Positions 20,556 to 29,459 of a DNA stretch of 64,000 bases are shown one piece after another. The DNA comes from Pseudomonas akapageensis (GTDB lineage Bacteria > Pseudomonadota > Gammaproteobacteria > Pseudomonadales > Pseudomonadaceae). How positions within the stretch are numbered: position 1 is the first letter of the stretch; each line of letters starts with the position of its first letter. The notes below the pieces were generated by a model. That model was not told the origin of the DNA. It saw only the letters and a list, made by a program, of their open reading frames with translations, and made no database searches. Both the position numbers and the translations under genes were made by a program. Location of the stretch: NCBI RefSeq assembly GCF_011355085.1, contig NZ_VXCP01000005.1, forward strand, positions 1-64,000, in the 5' to 3' direction.

Positions 20556-21139
20556 TGACCGACCTGATGGAGAACACCATCGAGCGCCTCGTCGAGCGCG
20601 TTGGCGGTCGCTACTTCGGCAAATACCGCGGCATCGTCACCGACGTCTGTGACCCCAACAATCAGTGTCGCATTCGTGCCACCGTACCCGCCGTGCTGGG
20701 CGAGCAACAGTGCAGCTGGGCCCTGCCGGTCGCCCCTTTCGCTGGTGACGGCCACGGCATGGTGCTGCTGCCCAAGGTCGGCTCCGGGGTGTGGATCGAG
20801 TTCGAGGCGGGCCAGCTGGACAACCCGATCTGGTCAGGTGCCTGGTGGGCCAGCGGCGAGCGGCCCGAGCCGCAGGGCGATGGTGTGCGGGTCATCGTCT
20901 CGGAAAAGGGCCACAAGGTGATCCTCGACGACGAGGAGAACGAGGTGAGGATCGTTCACGGCGACGAGCTCATCGCCAAGACGATCACCATCACCGCCAG
21001 CGAGATCGTGATCACCTGCGGCGCCTGCGAAATCAAGATCAGCAATGAGAGCATCTCGCTGAACAACGGGCTGATCAAAGTCGGCCTGGCCGGTGTGAGC
21101 CTGGTCAACGGGGCGATGAGTTTCGGAGTTCCGCCATGA
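20555..21139 (+). CDS. Baseplate spike protein (gpV/gp5-like)
   Basis: A 194-aa protein. The OB-fold (GKYRGIVTDVCDPNNQCRIRATVPAVLG, then CSWALPVAPFAG and GSGVWIEFEAGQLDNPIWSGAWW) is followed by a short beta-helix with repeating hydrophobic-polar pattern (IIVTCGACEIKIS-type). This makes the needle at the tip of the hub. The TGATG overlap with the hub gene and ATGA overlap with the tip gene indicate coupled translation. Confidence 0.88.
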   Translation: MTDLMENTIERLVERVGGRYFGKYRGIVTDVCDPNNQCRIRATVPAVLGEQQCSWALPVAPFAGDGHGMVLLPKVGSGVWIEFEAGQLDNPIWSGAWWASGERPEPQGDGVRVIVSEKGHKVILDDEENEVRIVHGDELIAKTITITASEIVITCGACEIKISNESISLNNGLIKVGLAGVSLVNGAMSFGVPP

Positions 21140-21462
21140 TCCCCATCCTCACCACCAGCAGCACCGTCATGTGCCCCCACGGGGGGATTGCCCAACTGGT
21201 CACGACCCACACCGAGGCGCTGGTCGACGGCGCGCCGATGCTGCTGCAGACCGATGTGCACCCCATCGTCGGCTGTCCGTTCACGCCGGTCACCTATATG
21301 CCCTGCTTGTCTATCCGCTGGGTGACCGCTGCAACACAAACCGCCCTGCACGGTGTGCCGGTATTGCTGCAAAGCAGTGTCGGCCTGTGCCTCAACGCTG
21401 CACAGGTGCCCCAGGGCATCGCCCTGGTCGTGCAGACCCAGCAAAAAGCCAAAGGGTTATGA
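21136..21462 (+). CDS. PAAR-like spike tip
   Basis: A 108-aa protein resembling the PAAR-like/DUF4280 family (Afp10 type). It has MCPHGG near the N-terminus and PIVGCPFTP in the middle, with a late Cys (VGLCLN). Such proteins bind a metal ion and sharpen the spike. It overlaps both neighbours by 4 bp. Confidence 0.82.
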   Translation: MIPILTTSSTVMCPHGGIAQLVTTHTEALVDGAPMLLQTDVHPIVGCPFTPVTYMPCLSIRWVTAATQTALHGVPVLLQSSVGLCLNAAQVPQGIALVVQTQQKAKGL

Positions 21463-21848
21463 GCATGGCACTTTCCAACGGACGGCATCTTGCCTTTCCA
21501 TTTCGTATCGGTACCGACGGACGCACCGTCTGCCCGGCGAACGACGATGTCCACGTACACGACGAACTCTTGCAGCTGCTGCTGACCAGCCCTGCCGAGC
21601 GCCTGTTCCTGCCCGAGTTCGGCGGCGGCGTACGAAAGCTGGTTTTCGAACCCGCCTCGGAGGCGTTGCGCGGCGTGGTAAAGGCGCGCATCACCAACAG
21701 TTTGTCACGCTGGCTCGGTCACCGACTGACGGTGGAGCTGATTGACGTGGTCTGGGACGACGTCGCGGCGACGCTGGAGGTGACAGTGAAATACCGGCCC
21801 GCCGGCAGCCCCGATTCACGTGTCATCAAATTCAAGCGCAACGCCTGA
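21459..21848 (+). CDS. Baseplate wedge protein gp25-like
   Basis: A 129-aa gp25/Afp9 family protein. Family features are the early LAFPFRIGTDGRTV segment, LLTSPAERLFLPEFGGGVRKLVFEP with the EFG loop, and VTVKYRP at the end. gp25 seeds sheath polymerisation on the baseplate. I chose the ATG at 21459, which overlaps the upstream stop; a longer in-frame reading from 21171 overlaps the tip gene and has no site. Confidence 0.9.
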   Translation: MSMALSNGRHLAFPFRIGTDGRTVCPANDDVHVHDELLQLLLTSPAERLFLPEFGGGVRKLVFEPASEALRGVVKARITNSLSRWLGHRLTVELIDVVWDDVAATLEVTVKYRPAGSPDSRVIKFKRNA

Positions 21849-21863
21849 CAGGACGCATCTTCC

Positions 21864-24425
21864 ATGCCTGCCATAGTGTCCCCCGACCAAGTCGGCATTC
21901 GTGTGCACGAACTGCAGAACCATGGCCTCGACGGTCTGAAGCTTGCGTTGGTGTCGTTGCCGCCAGGACCGAACCCCGACCATGCCGATGTCGAGTTGCA
22001 GTTCTTCAACGGCCTGCACATTACGGCGATCCTCACCGACATCGGTGGCGACCCGGTGCGCGCACGCCAGATACTGCGCATTCGCGGTGGCGCGCGCATC
22101 GTCGCAGGCAGCGCGTCGGGGCAAGTCCAGGTCACCTCGGTGACGGGCATCGACGCGACCCGACTGGCAATGCGCATTGAACCGGTAGGCGATTACTCGA
22201 CCTACAGCCTCGAACTGGTCTGGAATGCCAGCCTGATCGATCCGTTCTTCAGTTCCATCGGTTTCAAGTTCCGCCCCGGTTGCTTCACCAACGACTGTGC
22301 CCCATTGCTACCCGGTCGCCCGCCGCAGCCCAACCCGGCGATCGATTATCTGGCCAAGGACTACGACTCATTGCGCCACACACTGATGGTAGCGATGGCC
22401 GAGCGCGTTCCGGGCTGGACAAGTACCAGCGAGGCGGACCACGACCAGGTGTTGATCGACCTGTTCGCCGCCGCCGCTGACGAGCTGAGCGATTTCCAGG
22501 ACCGTGTCATGGCCGAGGCCTATCTGGCGACCACGCGCAAGCGCGTCTCCCTCGCCCGTCTTGCCCGCCTCGTCGATTACCACCTGCACGAGGGCAACCA
22601 GGCGAGTACCTGGCTGTCACTGCAGGTGGAAGCCGGCCATGCACCGTTCACTCTGGACGATCAGGAACTGCTGACCTGGACCGGCGGCGCCCCGGCCTCG
22701 CAAGACGCCGTGTTCTTTGCCAGCCGCCAGTGGCGACTCGGCACTGCGCAACGCCAGCGTCTCGATCCGCTGCTCAACCGTCTGCGCTTGCATACCTGGA
22801 GCAACGCGCAGCCGGCCCTGGCCGCCGGCAGTACCGGCGCGGACATCGTTCCGTTTGCGGGGCTTGCCTCGCAAGCTGAGGCCGATGCCTTGCGTGACCT
22901 GGTGCGTGCCGGCCAGTGGCGCGAAGTCCTGATCGTCGAAGAGTTGAACCCGCTGACCGGCAAAAAAGCCGGCCGGCATTTGGCCAAGCGCCAGTTGCTA
23001 AGACTGCTGCCCGGTGACGACGTCGAACGCGGCGCCGCCGAGAGCCTCTTCGATCCACTGACAACGACCTGGCTTGTACGGGTGAACTGGCGTGAGGAAG
23101 ATGCGCTGCGTTTCGACTACAGCTTCAGCACCTTCTGCCCCGGTCCGCCGTCCGAGACCGTGACCGACGTATCGATTTTCTACGGCAACCTGTTGCCGGT
23201 GCACGCGGGACGACCGCAGGAAGTGCACTTCCACGAACCCGGCACCCTGCTGCCGAGCGATAGCGCGACGATAAAACACCGCCACTTCCGGCGCATGGAC
23301 CGCTACGGCAACGGCCGTGACTGGGTCTTCGCCGCACTCCCCGACGAAGGTCCGCTCGCCTACCTTCCCCCCCGAAACGGCGGCGTGCCGAACGGCGAGG
23401 AGCCAGCACGCTCAACGCTATCTATGCGCGTCGAAGCCTCCAAAGTGCCGCTCGACGATTGGAACGAGGTGGAAAGCCTGGTGCACAGCGACGACTCGGC
23501 GGAAAACGGTGAGCACTTCATGGTCGAGACCGACGAACACCAGCGCAGCGTTCTGCGCATGGGTAACGGCAGCAACGGTCGCCTCCTGCCCAGCGGTGCG
23601 GTGGTGCGCACCCAATACCAGATTGGCGGGGGACATGCCGGCAACATCGGCGCCGACCGGTTGATCAACTACGCACCGCTGACAGGTGTATTGGTGGGCG
23701 CAGTGGTTGCCGTAACCAATCCATTCGACGTCACCGACGGTCGCGACCCGGAGCCGGCTGAACGCATCCGTCGTAACGCGCCCGAAGCCTTTCGCGCGCG
23801 CCAGCTGCGGGCGATCACATTGGCAGACTATGTAAAACGTGCCGAAGAAGTGAGCGGCGTCGCGCGCGCGGTGGCGCGCTACGCCTGGACCGGTAGCTGG
23901 CGCACGGTACGCATCGCAATCGACCCGGCGGGTTTCACCGCGCTCGGCGACGCAAGCTCGGACGCATTGTGGGACGAGCTGCAACCACGCATCGCCGATC
24001 ACCTCGAAGCGGTTCGTCTGATCGGCGAGGACCTCGAACTGCGTCCGCCGCGTTACGTGCCACTGGAAATCCACGTAACGGTCTGCGCGCACGAAGCTTA
24101 CTGGTGTGAAGACCTGCGTTTCTTGCTGGAGCAGGAATTCTCCGATACCTGGACCTCGGACGGGCGGCGCGGTTTTTTCCACCCCGACCAATGGACCTTC
24201 GGCCAGGCACTGCACCGCAGCGTTATCGAAGGCCGTATCCACCGCATCGCCGGCATCAAGCACGTGGTGAGTATCACCATTAAGCGCTTCTCGGCCCCGC
24301 AGCCCGGCGTACCCGGCGCGGAGCTGTTGGAGATGGGTTTCGACGAGGTCGTCCTGCTGGCCAACGACCCTGACCACCTTGAACGCGGACTGATCCGCTT
24401 CGACGTGCAGGGCGGGAGACGCTGA
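21864..24425 (+). CDS. Baseplate wedge protein J-like (Afp11-like)
   Basis: An 853-aa baseplate protein. The N-terminal ~140 residues are a separate beta domain. The core has YLAKDYDSLRHTLMVAMAERVPGWT and VLIDLFAAAADELSDFQDRV, then the gpJ signature VTNPFDVTDGRDPEPAERIRRNAPEAFRAR with ITLADYVKRAEEVSGVARA. It forms part of the wedge ring. It ends on a one-base TGATG overlap with the next wedge gene. Confidence 0.88.
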   Translation: MPAIVSPDQVGIRVHELQNHGLDGLKLALVSLPPGPNPDHADVELQFFNGLHITAILTDIGGDPVRARQILRIRGGARIVAGSASGQVQVTSVTGIDATRLAMRIEPVGDYSTYSLELVWNASLIDPFFSSIGFKFRPGCFTNDCAPLLPGRPPQPNPAIDYLAKDYDSLRHTLMVAMAERVPGWTSTSEADHDQVLIDLFAAAADELSDFQDRVMAEAYLATTRKRVSLARLARLVDYHLHEGNQASTWLSLQVEAGHAPFTLDDQELLTWTGGAPASQDAVFFASRQWRLGTAQRQRLDPLLNRLRLHTWSNAQPALAAGSTGADIVPFAGLASQAEADALRDLVRAGQWREVLIVEELNPLTGKKAGRHLAKRQLLRLLPGDDVERGAAESLFDPLTTTWLVRVNWREEDALRFDYSFSTFCPGPPSETVTDVSIFYGNLLPVHAGRPQEVHFHEPGTLLPSDSATIKHRHFRRMDRYGNGRDWVFAALPDEGPLAYLPPRNGGVPNGEEPARSTLSMRVEASKVPLDDWNEVESLVHSDDSAENGEHFMVETDEHQRSVLRMGNGSNGRLLPSGAVVRTQYQIGGGHAGNIGADRLINYAPLTGVLVGAVVAVTNPFDVTDGRDPEPAERIRRNAPEAFRARQLRAITLADYVKRAEEVSGVARAVARYAWTGSWRTVRIAIDPAGFTALGDASSDALWDELQPRIADHLEAVRLIGEDLELRPPRYVPLEIHVTVCAHEAYWCEDLRFLLEQEFSDTWTSDGRRGFFHPDQWTFGQALHRSVIEGRIHRIAGIKHVVSITIKRFSAPQPGVPGAELLEMGFDEVVLLANDPDHLERGLIRFDVQGGRR

Positions 24426-27088
24426 TGTCCTGCAATCCGCTGATCATCGACCCCTTCCTTTTCCCGCGCCGCGTCGACAATCGTCCCGGCCTGCCGCGCA
24501 TTGCCTACCGCATCGGTCGCTACGCCGACTTCGTCGAAGACATGACCCGCCGCATCGACGCAGCGCCCGAACTTGCCGCCTGGACCCATCGCGAGGCCGA
24601 CGACCCCGGCATCGCCCTGCTGCAAGGCGCCGCCATCCTCGGCGACATTCTCAGCTTCTACCAGGAGCACTATGCCAACGAGGCCTACCTGCGCACCGCC
24701 GCCTGGCGCGAGAGCGTGGCCGAACTGGTGCGACTCACCGGTTACCGCCTGGCGCCGGGCATCGGCGGGCGCGCCACACTCGCCTTCGAGGCGCGCGGCG
24801 ACCAGCCTGTTATTATCCGCGCGGGCTTTGCAGTCAAGGCCGAACTGGTTGACCTGGCGACACCGGCCGATTTCCAGACCGATTCTGAGCTCAATGCCTG
24901 GCCCCACCTCAGCCGTTTCAACCTCTATCGCCCGCGTGCCTACGACGCGACTCTGGCCGCCGGCGCCACCTCGTTCGAACTGCATAGCGTGGATAACGCG
25001 AGCGACAGCGCGAGCCTTGCCGCTTTTGATTTGAAGCCCGGCGACCGTCTGCTGCTGCAACCACCGGAACCGCAATGGACCTCCAGTGGCTCGACGCTAA
25101 CCACCCAACAGGCACCTCAGGTGGTCAAGGTGAAGAAGATCACGCGCCTGCTCGGCCGGATCATCGTCGACATCGATACGCCCCTTCTTCAGAGCTGGAA
25201 CCAGCCGGTCGCGGCCTACCGGATCAACCGCTCGTTCCGCCATTTCGGGCACAACGCACCGCCCAAGACGATGACTAGCAAGACGGACAATGGCCTCATT
25301 GTCGGCACCCTGGAAGAGGACACCTACTTCCTGCGGTGCATCCACGCCGGCCACACTTGCGTCAACACCAGTGCGCATTCCGGACTACCTGCGACACTGA
25401 TCCCGCTGGATGCCGAAGTCTGCGACCTGCAACCGGGCATGCGTGTGGTCGTACAGACCCGCGTCGGTATGTATGACATCAACACATCCGTGGATCTGAG
25501 CGTGGTGCGCAACGTCGTTGCGCTGCAAACGAGTACTCTTGGTTTCGGCAACCTCAATGGTGCAAGCACCCTGTTGACGCTCGACCACCCGCTGGTCAAT
25601 CGGTTTATGGCAGGCAGGCCCTACAGCGATATTCGCAACTACGTGATTTACGAAGTGACCAATGCGCCGCTCACCCTGAAGCCGGTATCCAGTCCATCGG
25701 CCAACGGCTTCGCCAATGGCAGCAATGCCCTCTGCTTCTACGGTAGCGCGACACAGGTGCGGGCGCTGGCCGGGCGGCGCTTGTATTGCACGCATGCTGA
25801 TGGCCGTAGCGTCGAACTGGTGTGCACCAACAGTCTCGCCAGCTTCGCCACGCCAACGCCGGACGTGGCGAAGATGTGGCCGCTGACCTTTGACCGCCCA
25901 CCCTCGCCCTTCACCCGTGTAGATTTCGACGAGGCCGCGCCCAGTGTCACGGTGTTCGGCAACCTGGTCGACGCGTCGCAAGGCAAGGCGGAGCACGAAG
26001 CGATCCTTGGCAATGGCGATCACCGCCAGCAGTGGCAAACCTTCGCGCTACCAAAATCACCGCTGACCTACTTTCTGTCTGCCGGTGGCATCCCACCACA
26101 GACACCCGTACTGGAGGTATGGGTAGACGGACGCCTCTGGACGCGGGTCGACACTTTCTATGGCCGAGGGCCGCAAGACCAGGTCTACATCGTCCGCGAA
26201 GACGCGCAAGGCCGCAGCTTCGTGCAGTTTGGCGACAGCGAAACCGGGGCGCGCCTGCCGTCGGGGCTGAAGAACATAGTCGCTATTTACCGCAGTGGCG
26301 TCGGCGCCCACGGCGCAATCAAGCCCGGTGCCACGCCGACCTCAAGCGAACGGCCACCCGGTTTCGACAAGGTAGTGCTGGCTGGCATTGTCTCGGGTGG
26401 CGCCGAGCCGGAGGACGGCGAGAAAGCGCGCGAAGCAGCGCCGGGCAAGGTTCAGAGCCTCGGGCGTCTGGTCAGCATCCAGGACTACGAAATCGAAACA
26501 CTCAGCGTACCCGGAGTGGTCACTGCGACTGCCGCTTGGGATCTGCACGTCGGCGTGCCAGCGGTGATTCTGCGCGTACTGCTCGAAGGCGGGCGCGAAG
26601 CCGAGTTTGCCCAGGTCCAGGCAACGCTGGCGCACGCCCAGCGCTGTCGCGGTCCGGACCGCTTCCCGCTGGTGGTGCAGCAAGCGCTGCTGCGCCATGT
26701 TTTCGTCGACCTCAGCTATGCGCTCGACCCAAGCTACCGCCAGGAGGATGTCGAGACCGCCCTGCACGCAGCCCTCGGCCTGGCCGGCGACACTGCGCAT
26801 GAGCGCAGCGGCCTGTTCGGCCTGCACGCGCGGCGGCTTGGGGATAGCGAATATGCCAGTCGCATTGAAGGCCGACTGCAGAATGTGGTCGGGGTGCTGT
26901 GGTGCAAAGTCACCGGGCTGGGCCTGTTTACCGCCGGCGTCCTCGATCCCTCCACGCTATCACTGCCACCCGCACCCCGGCCGGCGGCGCAGGTGCTGCC
27001 ATGCAGCGCACACGAACTGCTTCAGCTCGCTGCACAGCATTTCACCCTGACCCCGGTCGCCGAACCCTCGGCGGGAGAATGCGCATGA
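24425..27088 (+). CDS. Baseplate wedge protein (Afp12-like)
   Basis: An 887-aa putative baseplate assembly protein. It starts like wedge proteins: PLIIDPFLFPRRVDNRPGLP, DDPGIALLQGAAILGDILSFYQEHYANEAYL, LVRLTGYRLAPGIGGRATLAF. A second J-like region lies near residues 700-780 (LGRLVSIQDYEIETLSVPGVVTATAAW). It pairs with the Afp11-like protein in the wedge. It overlaps the next start by 4 bp. Confidence 0.87.
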   Translation: MSCNPLIIDPFLFPRRVDNRPGLPRIAYRIGRYADFVEDMTRRIDAAPELAAWTHREADDPGIALLQGAAILGDILSFYQEHYANEAYLRTAAWRESVAELVRLTGYRLAPGIGGRATLAFEARGDQPVIIRAGFAVKAELVDLATPADFQTDSELNAWPHLSRFNLYRPRAYDATLAAGATSFELHSVDNASDSASLAAFDLKPGDRLLLQPPEPQWTSSGSTLTTQQAPQVVKVKKITRLLGRIIVDIDTPLLQSWNQPVAAYRINRSFRHFGHNAPPKTMTSKTDNGLIVGTLEEDTYFLRCIHAGHTCVNTSAHSGLPATLIPLDAEVCDLQPGMRVVVQTRVGMYDINTSVDLSVVRNVVALQTSTLGFGNLNGASTLLTLDHPLVNRFMAGRPYSDIRNYVIYEVTNAPLTLKPVSSPSANGFANGSNALCFYGSATQVRALAGRRLYCTHADGRSVELVCTNSLASFATPTPDVAKMWPLTFDRPPSPFTRVDFDEAAPSVTVFGNLVDASQGKAEHEAILGNGDHRQQWQTFALPKSPLTYFLSAGGIPPQTPVLEVWVDGRLWTRVDTFYGRGPQDQVYIVREDAQGRSFVQFGDSETGARLPSGLKNIVAIYRSGVGAHGAIKPGATPTSSERPPGFDKVVLAGIVSGGAEPEDGEKAREAAPGKVQSLGRLVSIQDYEIETLSVPGVVTATAAWDLHVGVPAVILRVLLEGGREAEFAQVQATLAHAQRCRGPDRFPLVVQQALLRHVFVDLSYALDPSYRQEDVETALHAALGLAGDTAHERSGLFGLHARRLGDSEYASRIEGRLQNVVGVLWCKVTGLGLFTAGVLDPSTLSLPPAPRPAAQVLPCSAHELLQLAAQHFTLTPVAEPSAGECA

Positions 27089-29448
27089 CCACTGTTCCCC
27101 TGTACGAGCGCCTGCCCGAGATCTATCGCACCCGCGACGCCGAGGTGAAACCGCCGTACCAGCTGCGCGCCTACCTCGCCGCGGTCGAAGCGCCGTTCGA
27201 CGCCCTGCACGCGAACATCGCGCAGCTCTATGAAGACCTGTTCATCGACACCTGCGACGACTGGGTCATCCCCTACCTGGCGGACCTCCTCGGCACCACA
27301 CACTTGAAGGGCGACCCGCGCACCTTGCGCGCCGACGTGGCCGACACCATCGCCTTGCGACGGCGCAAAGGTACCCTTGGCGCCATCGAGCGGCTCGCGG
27401 TCAACCTCACGGGCTGGGCTTGCCGCAGTGTCGAACTGCGAGAGAACCTCGGCTGGACACAGCACCTCAATCACCAGCGGCCCGATGCTGGCGGTGAGCC
27501 GCCCTACGGTGCCCCGACGTTGACGCGTTTCAATATCCCGCGTGGCGGTACCGCACCGATTCACGACCCCGCCGCACTGGCGCTGATCGGTACGCCGTTC
27601 GACACTTTCGCCTATACCGCCGACGTAAAGCCCGCTCAAAACGGTACGCGCCCTATCAACCTGCCCAACCTCGCGATTTTTCTCTGGCGGCTCGCGGCCT
27701 ACCGACTGCCGTGCGTGTTACCGCTGGCCAAGGGTGCCATTGACCTCGGTGCCCAACCGGCCGGCCTGGCACGGTTCGCGCTACGCTTCGACCTGCATCC
27801 GCTGGACATCCCGGTGTGCCTGTTCAACACCAGCCGCTCCGGTTTCCTGCGCCCCGGTACCTCGGGCGGCGTCATCTCGCCGCTGGCCGAAGTCGATGCC
27901 GTGCCCGCCCCGATGCTTGACGCGCGCCTCACCAGCCAGACACCCGCGGGCCATCCAGAAGCCTATGTACAGGTCGATTTCTACAACGCAGACAGCACGC
28001 CACCGACCGGCTTTGACCTCGGCGATGTCGGGCTGCACCTGTTCATGCCGCAGTCGCTGGCGCCGCTTCTGCTGCCACCGGCGCCGCTCAGCCAATGGCA
28101 GTGGCGGTTCCGCGGCGACAATCTGTGTGGCTGGGAAACCGGCCTGCGCCGGCCGTTGCGTCTCGGCGAGATCGTCATCGACCCCGACATCGGTCGCGTG
28201 CTGATCGGCCTTGACTCGCAAGCGCAGGCTGACGAGCTGATCGTCTCGCAAAACGGCGCCCTGGTGTCGCGCCTGTACACCAGTTTCACCTACGGCACCC
28301 CCGGGCCGGTTGGCGCGCACCCGGTTTCGCGCCACTTCCCGGCGCTCGAGCCGGCAATGGAGCTGCGTCAAGTCGGTGAAGCCGCCGGCGGCATCACGCT
28401 ACAGGCCGCGCTGGATGGACTGGACACCGCGACCGGCCCCGTAGTCATCGAGATCAGCGACAGCCTGGTGCACCGCATTGACCTTACGCTGCTGCCTGGC
28501 ACCTCCGTCGACGGCACCCACTCGCTGCGCCTCGCGCAGTCGCTGACGATCCGCGCGGCTAGCGAGCACCGGCCCATCCTGTTGCTGGCTCAACCCTTGT
28601 CGCTGCGACCGCTCACCGCTGCAGGCACCACGTCATCGTCGCCACAGCTGCGGCTCGAGGGTCTGTACCTCGCTGCGGACGAAGCGGCCCCCTTCCCCGC
28701 AGGCCAGGCGCTGATCGACCGTGTCGCACTGGCGCGCCTGGAGATCATCGACTGCACCCTCGCCCCCGGTGGCCACAGCTTGCGCGACGGCAGCCGCGCA
28801 CCCATGCAGCCTGCGCTGCGGCTGGTCGACGGTTACGGCTTCAGCGACCCCGTCGACGTCCAAGCCTTCGTGCGCACGCCCGATATCGTGATCCAGCGCT
28901 CGATCACCGGCGCTATCGCCGTCGACTCGCGCTACCGGCTCGATATCCAGGACAGCATCATCGACGCTGGCCTCGGCTTCACCAATGCGCCAACCGGTCA
29001 GTTCGCCATCAGCGCCGCCAGCGATCCGCTCAAGGGCTGGGCGGCCGACCTGGATTTTTCCGGCCTGACCTGCTTCGGCCCGGTGCGCGTGGCCGCCGTT
29101 GGCGGTTTGGGCGGCCTCTTCACGCAACGCTTCGAAGTGCTGGACAACCAGCACGGCTGCATCAAATGGAGCGTTTTCAGCGGTGACGCCGATCGCTTGC
29201 CCCCCAACCACTTCTGCGTGCATGCGCCGGACGCGCGCGTCATGTTCACCTGTGAACGCTTCAATGACCCAGGCTATGCGCAGCTACGGCGCGAAACCGA
29301 CCGCCGTGTGCGCGAACTCGGGCCTGACGACGATGCCATGGGCGCCTTTGGCTTTCTGCTCGAAGCGCACAAATGGACCAATTTGCAAGTGCGGCTACGG
29401 GAGTTCATGCCGGTGGGCGTGAGGCCGCTGCTGATACCTGTCACGTAA
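27085..29448 (+). CDS. Phage tail protein I-like baseplate protein
   Basis: A 787-aa protein. The N-terminus (PLYERLPEIYRTRDAE, LRAYLAAVEAPFDALHANIAQLYEDLFIDTCDDWVIPYLADLLG) is the tail-protein-I type found in baseplates. The rest is beta-rich, with a 450-700 region resembling an irregular beta-helix (LTIRAASEHRPILLLAQPLSLRPL). I start it at the ATG at 27085, which overlaps the preceding stop; earlier in-frame codons lie inside the wedge gene. It probably holds fibres to the wedge. Confidence 0.82.
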   Translation: MTTVPLYERLPEIYRTRDAEVKPPYQLRAYLAAVEAPFDALHANIAQLYEDLFIDTCDDWVIPYLADLLGTTHLKGDPRTLRADVADTIALRRRKGTLGAIERLAVNLTGWACRSVELRENLGWTQHLNHQRPDAGGEPPYGAPTLTRFNIPRGGTAPIHDPAALALIGTPFDTFAYTADVKPAQNGTRPINLPNLAIFLWRLAAYRLPCVLPLAKGAIDLGAQPAGLARFALRFDLHPLDIPVCLFNTSRSGFLRPGTSGGVISPLAEVDAVPAPMLDARLTSQTPAGHPEAYVQVDFYNADSTPPTGFDLGDVGLHLFMPQSLAPLLLPPAPLSQWQWRFRGDNLCGWETGLRRPLRLGEIVIDPDIGRVLIGLDSQAQADELIVSQNGALVSRLYTSFTYGTPGPVGAHPVSRHFPALEPAMELRQVGEAAGGITLQAALDGLDTATGPVVIEISDSLVHRIDLTLLPGTSVDGTHSLRLAQSLTIRAASEHRPILLLAQPLSLRPLTAAGTTSSSPQLRLEGLYLAADEAAPFPAGQALIDRVALARLEIIDCTLAPGGHSLRDGSRAPMQPALRLVDGYGFSDPVDVQAFVRTPDIVIQRSITGAIAVDSRYRLDIQDSIIDAGLGFTNAPTGQFAISAASDPLKGWAADLDFSGLTCFGPVRVAAVGGLGGLFTQRFEVLDNQHGCIKWSVFSGDADRLPPNHFCVHAPDARVMFTCERFNDPGYAQLRRETDRRVRELGPDDDAMGAFGFLLEAHKWTNLQVRLREFMPVGVRPLLIPVT

Positions 29449-29459
29449 CGGAGGACGTC